A DNA stretch of 5,298 nucleotides from Clostridiales bacterium (lineage in GTDB: Bacteria > Bacillota > Clostridia > Oscillospirales > Ruminococcaceae), in contig JAAZLM010000013.1 of the NCBI GenBank assembly GCA_012799315.1, forward strand, positions 1 through 5,298. Direction: 5' to 3'. Both the position numbers and the translations under genes were made by a program. The notes under the pieces were generated by a model that was given only the letters and a program-made list of their open reading frames with translations, had not been told where the DNA came from and ran no database searches. The stretch's first letter is position 1. Every line of letters begins with the position of its first letter. Below are positions 1-5,298 of this stretch, one piece after another.

Positions 1-1
1 C

Positions 2-274
2 GAATACGACATGGTAACACAGCAAAGCATTATCTATATCGAACATGATAATATCGTTATGGGGATATTCAAGGATATTACAAAAGATGAGGAATCTAAG
101 GAGAGCTTATATAAATTAAGAGTGGACACAATTGGAATGGCTCAAAAGGTAATAAATAAGCAGATGGTCGTCGCTCAGGAGATTGCCAGCCTGCTAGGTG
201 AAACAACCGCCGAAACAAAGGTAACATTAACAAAACTTAAAGATATGATTGTATATAACGGAGAAGATATATGA
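2..274 (+). CDS. C-terminal fragment of a PAS-linked, sensory-type [FeFe] hydrogenase (5' truncated by window edge)
   Basis: The reading frame is open from the first complete codon at position 2, so the gene begins upstream of the window; the ATG at 11 is probably internal. About 90 residues are visible. The first part (IVMGIFKDITKDEE) looks like the last strand and exit of a PAS domain. It is followed by a helical tail containing VAQEIASLLGETTAETKV, a signature I recognise from the C-termini of [FeFe] hydrogenases fused to PAS domains (group C, sensory class). The H-cluster and FeS domains would lie upstream and cannot be seen. Its TGA overlaps the ATG of the next gene (ATGA, 271-274), so the two are translationally coupled. 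Such proteins are thought to sense H2 or redox state rather than turn over H2 in bulk. The identity rests on the tail motif and the gene order, so a different PAS protein in a hydrogenase cluster is not fully excluded. Confidence 0.75.
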   Translation, partial: EYDMVTQQSIIYIEHDNIVMGIFKDITKDEESKESLYKLRVDTIGMAQKVINKQMVVAQEIASLLGETTAETKVTLTKLKDMIVYNGEDI

Positions 275-1443
275 ATATTCACATCGATGCAGCGTATAAA
301 AGTTTAAACAAATATGGAGAACAGCTATGCGGTGATAAGGTCGATATAGTCAGAACGGCGAACTCAACTATAATAGTTCTTGCCGATGGGCTTGGCAGTG
401 GAGTAAAGGCGAATATCCTATCAACACTGACTAGCCGCATTATATCTACAATGCTAGTAGAGGGGGCAACTGTCGAACAGGCTGTCGAAACAATTGTCAG
501 CACACTGCCCGTTTGCAATGTGCGGAAGATGGCGTACTCAACCTTTAGCATATTACATATTTCTAATGATGGACAAGGTTATTTAGTCGAATTCGATAAT
601 CCATTCTGCATATTCATTCGTGATGGTGAGATTTTAAAGCTCCCGTATGAATATAAGGAATATGCAGGCAAAGGCGTGTACGAAACGAAATTTACCGTGA
701 TGCCGGGCGACGTTCTAGCAATGATAAGTGACGGAGTTGTATATGCCGGTGTCGGTGCAACGCTCAACTTCGGCTGGACATGGGAGAGCGTCGCCGCATG
801 GCTTGCTAATTCTGCGTCGGAAGGATTATCCGCTCCTAGATTGGCATTGTCGCTTTCACAAGCTGTCAACGAATTATATATGGACAAGCCCGGCGATGAT
901 GCGACGGTAACGATCGCAAGAATCGCTACAAAAACAGCGGTCAATATCCTTACCGGCCCGCCCAAAGATAGGGATAAGGATCATGAGATGGTGCGTGACT
1001 TCATGCGCTCACCGGGGAGCAAGGCAATTTGCGGTGGAACATCTGCAAATATCGTTTCACGTGAGCTCCACCGTGAAATAAAAACATCACTGAAATATAC
1101 CGATCCGACACTCCCGCCGACGGCGAGCATACATGGAATTGACCTAGTTACAGAGGGAGTATTGACCTTGAGCAGGACAGTAGAAATATTAGAGAAATAT
1201 CAGGACACTGATTCAGATTTATATTATTTTCGTAATCTTGATAAGGATAATGGTGCGTCCAAACTTGCGAAATTACTGCTTGAAGATTGCACACATTTGA
1301 GGTTATTTATCGGGACAGCGATAAACCCAGCACATCAGAATCCGAATTTACCGTCGGATTTAAGCATAAAACAAAAACTAATTGATCAGCTAATAGAACA
1401 AGTAGAAAAGATGGGAAAAAAGGTTGAAAGGACATATTATTAA
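271..1443 (+). CDS. SpoIIE/PP2C-family serine/threonine phosphatase with an unassigned C-terminal domain, hydrogenase-cluster type
   Basis: This 390-residue cytosolic protein has no signal peptide or membrane segment. Residues 1-220 form a PP2C-like metal-dependent phosphatase domain: GD at 21-22, DGLGSG at 39-44, SDG at 153-155 and GDDAT at 208-212. The acids D22, D39, D154 and D209/D210 are the expected Mn/Mg ligands, so it should be active on phosphoserine or phosphothreonine. Residues about 225-390 are a second domain with conserved-looking stretches ICGGTSANIVSREL (253-266) and IHGIDLVTEGVLTL (287-300); I cannot assign it a characterised function. The start is supported by GGAG at 260-263, 7 bases before the ATG, and by the 4-base overlap with the preceding gene. 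SpoIIE phosphatases usually act on STAS anti-anti-sigma proteins in partner-switching circuits, but no STAS protein or anti-sigma kinase is in the window. Sitting between two hydrogenase-type genes, it is probably the output arm of H2 sensing (inference). Confidence 0.88.
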   Translation: MNIHIDAAYKSLNKYGEQLCGDKVDIVRTANSTIIVLADGLGSGVKANILSTLTSRIISTMLVEGATVEQAVETIVSTLPVCNVRKMAYSTFSILHISNDGQGYLVEFDNPFCIFIRDGEILKLPYEYKEYAGKGVYETKFTVMPGDVLAMISDGVVYAGVGATLNFGWTWESVAAWLANSASEGLSAPRLALSLSQAVNELYMDKPGDDATVTIARIATKTAVNILTGPPKDRDKDHEMVRDFMRSPGSKAICGGTSANIVSRELHREIKTSLKYTDPTLPPTASIHGIDLVTEGVLTLSRTVEILEKYQDTDSDLYYFRNLDKDNGASKLAKLLLEDCTHLRLFIGTAINPAHQNPNLPSDLSIKQKLIDQLIEQVEKMGKKVERTYY

Positions 1444-1445
1444 AT

Positions 1446-2897
1446 ATGGGAACAAACGTGCATTTTGGAAATGATGTAAGACAACTAAAATATGAAGTGT
1501 TAAAAGGTGTAGCAAAATTAGCATATAACAATATGCTAGAAGAGGGTAAGGACGATTTACCATACCAGATTATACCAGGCAAAGAGGCTAAATTCCGCTG
1601 CTGCGTGTATAAGGAAAGGGAGATTCTCCGCCAAAGAATAAGAGCGGCAACGGGTAAGATGGCGCAGGACGGTGTTGTGATAGTGCTTGAAGATGCCTGT
1701 GAAGGGTGCCCAATCACTCGCTATACGGTAACTGAAAACTGCCAAAGATGTGTTGCGAAGAAGTGCGTTACCGAATGTCCATTCGGTGCAATTTCAATAA
1801 CGGGAAAAGGCGCATATATTGATCCCGACAAATGCAGAGAATGTGGCCGCTGCGTTAAGGCGTGCCCCTATAATGCTATATCGGATACGCTCCGACCGTG
1901 CCTGCGCTCGTGTCCGGTGGATGCGATTAGCATTGATGATAATAAGCATGCTGAAATAAAACAAGATAGATGTATTAGCTGTGGAGCATGCACAAATGAC
2001 TGCCCATTTGGCGCTATTACTGATACATCAAGCATTGTCGATGTTATAGAACATATAAAAGGCAAAAGACCGGTCTATGCAATTTTCGCACCCGCAATTG
2101 AGGGGCAATTTGGCGATACTAATATAGCGGGGATAGTTGAGGGTCTAAAGGGACTAGGCTTTACCGATGCTGTTGAAGTCGCCCTCGGTGCCGATGCCGT
2201 CGCGAAACATGAAGCACAGGAGCTTAAGGATGCGATCGAACACGATGGAAAGTTAACAACATCATGTTGCCCGGCATTCTATAATATGGTAGAAAAACAC
2301 TTCCCACGGGCGATTAATAATGTTTCGCATACAGCATCACCGATGACGGTGACGGCAAGATATATTAGACACGAGGAGCCAAGTGCAATAGTTGTGTTCA
2401 TTGGCCCATGCATAGCAAAAAAGCAAGAAGCAAGATCAGCGCCCGATAGTGCCGATTATGTAATTAGCTTTGAAGAATTAGCGGCGATGCTTGATGCAAG
2501 GGACATCGAACTTCGCAGCATTGATCCACATGATATGGAGGATTGCAACGATGCAAGCAAATTCGGAAAAGGATTCGCCCTCAGCGGTGGTGTGACTGGC
2601 GCAGTGCTAAGAGTCTTTGAAGAAGATAATTATGATAAACTATTCTCACACCTAAAATGCAACGGAGCAAGAGAATGTAAAAAGGCATTGCAAATGCTTG
2701 GAGCGGGCCGACTTAACGAAACTTTTGTTGAGGGTATGGCGTGTGAAAATGGCTGCATAGCCGGACCAGTTGGCATTTTGCCATTAAGACAGGCGATGAA
2801 TAACCGTAAGAAATTAATGGAGCAAGCTGATGATCGCACAATTAATGAAAACCTCCAAAAACATGACTTTTCCGAAATCAACCTTCTAAGAAAATAG
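1446..2897 (+). CDS. [FeFe] hydrogenase, group B-like, with multiple [4Fe-4S] motifs
   Basis: This 483-residue cytosolic enzyme should interconvert H2 with protons and electrons, probably exchanging electrons with ferredoxin. Residues 1-82 are an N-terminal region with C52-C53. Residues 83-190 are cysteine-rich: CEGC (85-88), C99/C102/C107/C111P, C130/C133/C136/C140P, RPCLRSCP (150-157) and C176/C179/C182/C186P, i.e. at least three [4Fe-4S] motifs. The H-cluster domain (about 196-445) has L1 TSCCPAF (272-278), L2 GPCIAKKQE (320-328) and L3 EGMACENGCIAG (429-440). C275, C322, C433 and C437 are the predicted H-cluster ligands and C274 the proton-transfer cysteine. E256, E259, S294 and E328 match the usual proton-path residues. 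The A-F after TSCCP, G instead of M before PC, and the RPC...CP insert fit group B. The gene starts 2 bases after the phosphatase stop; AAGGA at 1428-1432 is 13 bases away, rather far, so coupling probably helps initiation. HydEFG maturases, which it would need, are not in the window. Confidence 0.93.
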   Translation: MGTNVHFGNDVRQLKYEVLKGVAKLAYNNMLEEGKDDLPYQIIPGKEAKFRCCVYKEREILRQRIRAATGKMAQDGVVIVLEDACEGCPITRYTVTENCQRCVAKKCVTECPFGAISITGKGAYIDPDKCRECGRCVKACPYNAISDTLRPCLRSCPVDAISIDDNKHAEIKQDRCISCGACTNDCPFGAITDTSSIVDVIEHIKGKRPVYAIFAPAIEGQFGDTNIAGIVEGLKGLGFTDAVEVALGADAVAKHEAQELKDAIEHDGKLTTSCCPAFYNMVEKHFPRAINNVSHTASPMTVTARYIRHEEPSAIVVFIGPCIAKKQEARSAPDSADYVISFEELAAMLDARDIELRSIDPHDMEDCNDASKFGKGFALSGGVTGAVLRVFEEDNYDKLFSHLKCNGARECKKALQMLGAGRLNETFVEGMACENGCIAGPVGILPLRQAMNNRKKLMEQADDRTINENLQKHDFSEINLLRK

Positions 2898-2945
2898 AAT
2901 AATGACTTCGAGCGGAAGAAAAATTAATAAAAATGTGAAAATGTA

Positions 2946-2974
2946 TTGACTTTGTCACGGATTTAACTTATAAT
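2946..2974 (+). promoter_or_regulatory. Predicted sigma-A-type promoter of the chemoreceptor gene
   Basis: TTGACT at 2946-2951 and TATAAT at 2969-2974 are separated by exactly 17 bases. The -10 is a perfect consensus and the -35 matches at five of six positions, and the flanks are AT-rich. Transcription should start near 2981-2982, giving a leader of about 83 bases before the ATG at 3065. This makes the chemoreceptor a transcription unit of its own. No SigD/sigma-28 flagellar promoter (TAAA ... GCCGATAA type) is seen, so expression appears to be housekeeping rather than tied to the flagellar regulon. Operator sites are not evident. Confidence 0.85.
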
Positions 2975-3024
2975 TAATTTGATACTTAAAAATGTTACTT
3001 AGCACTATGTGTTTAAAACATGAT

Positions 3025-3046
3025 GCGACCGTGGCGTTACGGTGGC
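3025..3046 (+). other. Small hairpin in the 5' leader of the chemoreceptor mRNA
   Basis: Bases 3025-3032 (GCGACCGT) can pair with 3039-3046 (ACGGTGGC), leaving a G-G mismatch at 3027/3044 and a six-base loop GGCGTT (3033-3038). It lies inside the predicted leader and ends 5 bases before the AGGAGG. No U-run follows, so it is not a terminator, and it does not cover the Shine-Dalgarno. It may stabilise the mRNA or take part in a larger fold. I could not match it to a known riboswitch class. Confidence 0.4.
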
Positions 3047-3051
3047 AAATC

Positions 3052-3057
3052 AGGAGG
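3052..3057 (+). promoter_or_regulatory. Ribosome binding site that fixes the chemoreceptor start at 3065
   Basis: AGGAGG is a full Shine-Dalgarno consensus, 7 bases before the ATG at 3065. The frame is also open to an earlier ATG at 3020, but that one has no Shine-Dalgarno and would add 15 residues containing the translated ribosome site. From 3065 the protein begins with a short basic stretch and goes directly into a membrane helix, as expected for this family. Confidence 0.9.
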
Positions 3058-3064
3058 AAGATTA

Positions 3065-5185
3065 ATGAAAGTTAAAAGAATCAGCATAAAAATTCTGCTT
3101 ATTGCGATAATCGGGATGTTGGCTATCGGGTTAGTGAGCAATGCTGGCATGTATATTGGCAATAAGAAAATTATTGATGATATATTAAAGGAAGAAACTG
3201 AAATTGCAGTAGAGGCACTGGAAAGTTATATAGAGGGTCGCAAGCTTGATGCATTAGAATTATCTAAAGCACTGGCATATAATGTTGATCTTATGGCGAT
3301 ATTTGAGCAAAAGGATAGGGATCTCATTATAGAAACAGCGAAGCAAGCAGTCGAAAGATCGGGAATTAAAGCTGAGAATGTTATTCTACTTGAGGCGGAC
3401 GGTACTGTATTCGCTAGATTGAATAGTGACAAATTCGGTGATTCATTGACCGACTTGAAAAATATAGCCGGTGCGATGAGTGGAAAAGCAGATACATATT
3501 TTGAAACTAGCTCGGACTCTAAGCTGGCTATCCGTGCATCAACTCCCCTGAAGAATCATGATGGCAATACTGTTGGACTAATATCAGTAGGATATAGGCT
3601 AGATGTTCCATCAGTTGTCGATGATCTAAAAGATGCACTCCAGAGTGATTTTACTATATTCTTAAACGATGAGCGAATCAATACAACGATCACCGATAAC
3701 GCACAAAGAATTGTCGGCACAAAGCTAGATTCAAATATTGCGAATCGTGTTCTGGGCAAGAAGGAATTATATTATTCCGTAACCGATATTTATAATATAA
3801 AATATTATACGGGATATGCGCCACTAGTCGATAGCGATGATGAGGCAATTGGCATGATTTTTGCCGGCAAGCCGATAGAACATATTAGAAACAATCAATT
3901 CTTAATCAGCTCAATATTGACGGCCTTAATACTTGCGATGATTCTAGTAGTCATAGTCCTATATGTACGAGTGATTAGCAAAAACATCGTAAAGCCGATT
4001 AAGCAGATGGCGCAAGTAGCATCCGAACTTTCAAAAGGAAACCTAAACACAGATAAAATCACACATAAATCGAATGATGAAATTGGGTTACTGGCTACAT
4101 CGCTACAATCAACTATTGATACATTGCGACTCTATGTGGGCGATATTTCTGATAACCTAACTTTAATGGCACAGGGAGACATTACTAAAGAGATAACACA
4201 TGAATATATTGGCGACTTCATACCGATTAAAGAGGCGCTAATAGATATATCACTATCGTTGAACCGAACATTGGGAGCGATAATCAACTCATCGGAACAG
4301 GTGCATGCTGGGGCGGCACAAGTGTCGAGCGGGGCTCAGGCTCTTGCTGAAGGAACGACTGAGCAGGCGAGTGCAATACAGGAGCTTGCTGCTACAATGT
4401 CCGAAATATCGGATAAGGTAAATGATAATGCCGACAATGTTAGGGCGGCAACGGGCTATGTTGAGCAGGCAACTCTAGGGGTTGAGCAAAGTAACAGGCG
4501 CATGGATGAATTACTAAAAGCGATGGAAGACATCAACACTTCTTCCAGTGAAATTTCAAAAATTATAAATGTCATTGATGATATAGCATTCCAAACAAAT
4601 ATTCTTGCTTTAAATGCTGCGGTGGAAGCTGCTAGAGCGGGTGAAGCGGGCAGAGGATTCGCCGTTGTCGCCGAAGAAGTGCGGAACTTGGCAAGCAGAT
4701 CGGCGGATGCGGCACGGCAAACAACGGACTTAATAAAAAGATCGGTTGACGCAGTTGCGGTAGGCACAGATATTGCTGAAAACACCGCCAAAGTTCTTGG
4801 AAATGTATCCACACATACGATTAATGTAAAAACATCCATGGTTGAAATTGATGAAGCATCTGAAGAGCAGGCGACTGCCATTTCACAGGTTGAACAAGGA
4901 ATCGACCAGATATCGGCAGTAGTGCAAAACAACTCTGCCACTGCTGAAGAAGGTGCCGCCGCCAGCGAGCAGCTTTCTGGACAGTCTTCAATTCTCCGTA
5001 CCGAAGTAGGAAAATTTAAAATAACGAACACGTCAATTAAACACGGGGCTTATAATGCTGAAGATGAGCATGATGAGGATCAAATCAACCTTCATGAAAC
5101 GGCTGAAGCAGAAGTTAATTTTGATTACAGTGAAGAAAACATTGAAAATTTAGATAGTAAAGAAGATAAAATCGAAGAAAACTAA
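3065..5185 (+). CDS. Methyl-accepting chemotaxis protein (transmembrane chemoreceptor) with Cache-type sensor, HAMP and MCP signalling domain
   Basis: This 706-residue receptor should control the CheA/CheW kinase complex and so flagellar bias. Residues 1-7 are basic and cytosolic, with TM1 about 8-28. Residues 30-275 form an extracellular sensor resembling the Cache_3/Cache_2 fusion type ([12 protein letters not shown] 173-184, [12 protein letters not shown] 197-208, YAPL 251-254, [12 protein letters not shown] 263-274). TM2 is about 278-303. A HAMP domain (304-356, [18 protein letters not shown]) is followed by a second HAMP-like segment (about 357-405, [10 protein letters not shown]). The signalling domain spans about 406-652, with the highly conserved hairpin tip at 504-543 ([20 protein letters not shown]), typical of the 36H length class as in E. 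coli Tsr. From NLASRS to FKI the length equals my recollection of Tsr. An acidic tail (660-706, 18 D/E of 47) lacks a CheR-binding NWETF-type pentapeptide. The ligand is unknown. It has its own promoter, so a functional link to the upstream hydrogenase operon is only suggested by adjacency. Confidence 0.95.
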   Translation: MKVKRISIKILLIAIIGMLAIGLVSNAGMYIGNKKIIDDILKEETEIAVEALESYIEGRKLDALELSKALAYNVDLMAIFEQKDRDLIIETAKQAVERSGIKAENVILLEADGTVFARLNSDKFGDSLTDLKNIAGAMSGKADTYFETSSDSKLAIRASTPLKNHDGNTVGLISVGYRLDVPSVVDDLKDALQSDFTIFLNDERINTTITDNAQRIVGTKLDSNIANRVLGKKELYYSVTDIYNIKYYTGYAPLVDSDDEAIGMIFAGKPIEHIRNNQFLISSILTALILAMILVVIVLYVRVISKNIVKPIKQMAQVASELSKGNLNTDKITHKSNDEIGLLATSLQSTIDTLRLYVGDISDNLTLMAQGDITKEITHEYIGDFIPIKEALIDISLSLNRTLGAIINSSEQVHAGAAQVSSGAQALAEGTTEQASAIQELAATMSEISDKVNDNADNVRAATGYVEQATLGVEQSNRRMDELLKAMEDINTSSSEISKIINVIDDIAFQTNILALNAAVEAARAGEAGRGFAVVAEEVRNLASRSADAARQTTDLIKRSVDAVAVGTDIAENTAKVLGNVSTHTINVKTSMVEIDEASEEQATAISQVEQGIDQISAVVQNNSATAEEGAAASEQLSGQSSILRTEVGKFKITNTSIKHGAYNAEDEHDEDQINLHETAEAEVNFDYSEENIENLDSKEDKIEEN

Positions 5186-5194
5186 TGGTTAAAA

Positions 5195-5230
5195 GAGTCG
5201 CCATATTGGAGAAATCCAGTGTGGCGATTC
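5195..5230 (+). terminator. Probable transcription terminator hairpin after the chemoreceptor gene
   Basis: Bases 5195-5210 pair with 5215-5230 through 16 consecutive pairs, three of them G-U wobbles on the + strand, closed by a GAAA tetraloop (5211-5214). The hairpin starts 9 bases after the stop codon. No true U-run follows; instead the sequence reads CCCC then TATATATAA, so intrinsic termination on the + strand may be weak. On the - strand the hairpin is followed by TTTTAA, so it could also end transcription arriving from the right. The position and stability favour a role in 3'-end formation. Confidence 0.55.
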
Positions 5231-5298
5231 CCCCTATATATAAGGTATAAAAAAGCTGTAGTTTCGCATTTCGAATTGGAAGAAATTTATTTTTTGAA

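Noticed and set aside
579..965. 128-codon open frame on the - strand within the phosphatase
   Set aside because: It overlaps the conserved catalytic motifs of the phosphatase, has no ribosome site, and gives no recognisable protein.
1458..1460. In-frame GTG as an alternative hydrogenase start
   Set aside because: The ATG at 1446 is only 2 bases from the upstream stop, fits translational coupling, and is the stronger start codon. The choice affects four residues only.
1307..1717. 136-codon open frame on the - strand across the phosphatase/hydrogenase junction
   Set aside because: It is opposite two well-supported coding regions and has no plausible start signal or family resemblance.
2906..2918. 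CTTC-GAGCG-GAAG inverted repeat followed by an A/T stretch, as a terminator for the hydrogenase operon
   Set aside because: A four-pair stem with a five-base loop is too weak, and the following run is A-rich rather than T-rich.
3020..3064. Upstream ATG that would add 15 residues to the chemoreceptor
   Set aside because: It has no Shine-Dalgarno, would translate through the AGGAGG, and would place odd polar residues before a textbook N-terminal membrane helix.
2981..3064. c-di-GMP-I (GEMM) riboswitch in the chemoreceptor leader
   Set aside because: The conserved GGCAAACC-type core, GNRA loop and GCAAAGCC element are not found; only a short GGCAAA-like piece near 3044 resembles it.
4456..5031. 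191-codon open frame on the - strand
   Set aside because: It lies wholly inside the chemoreceptor signalling domain, opposite its strongly conserved helices. Low-complexity Ser/Ala/Thr composition marks it as an antisense shadow.

Overview
The window carries four genes, all on the + strand, from what looks like a strictly anaerobic, fermentative Gram-positive bacterium of the Clostridia type. The grounds for that are oxygen-sensitive [FeFe] hydrogenase proteins, a consensus sigma-A-type promoter, strong AGGAGG/GGAG ribosome sites, frequent ATA isoleucine codons, and a SpoIIE-family phosphatase next to the hydrogenase. No genus can be named from this sequence alone.

Layout. (1) Positions 2-274 hold the 3' end of a gene cut by the window edge. 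Its tail matches the PAS-linked C-terminus of sensory-type [FeFe] hydrogenases. (2) Positions 271-1443 encode a SpoIIE/PP2C-type phosphatase, with an ATGA overlap to gene 1, followed by a C-terminal domain that I cannot assign to a characterised family. (3) Positions 1446-2897, 2 bases further on, encode a complete group B-like [FeFe] hydrogenase with several FeS motifs and all H-cluster cysteines. These three form one tight operon whose promoter lies upstream of the window. (4) A 167-base gap (2898-3064) holds a near-perfect TTGACT-17-TATAAT promoter, a short hairpin in the leader and a consensus Shine-Dalgarno. It drives 3065-5185, a 706-residue membrane chemoreceptor with a Cache-type sensor, HAMP and signalling domain. 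(5) After its stop, a 16-bp GAAA-capped hairpin (5195-5230) probably marks the transcript end. The last 68 bases (5231-5298) show no gene or clear signal.

How the parts may work together. The order PAS-hydrogenase, phosphatase, hydrogenase resembles the H2-sensing hydrogenase clusters of Clostridia (for example, the hfs-type arrangement). The likely logic is that an H2- or redox-responsive hydrogenase-like sensor signals through the phosphatase to adjust hydrogen metabolism, with the third gene as the catalytic (or second sensory) hydrogenase. The chemoreceptor is a separate transcription unit. A link to H2 or redox taxis is possible but rests only on adjacency. The parts of the window that are least explained are the phosphatase's C-terminal domain and the missing phosphoprotein target.
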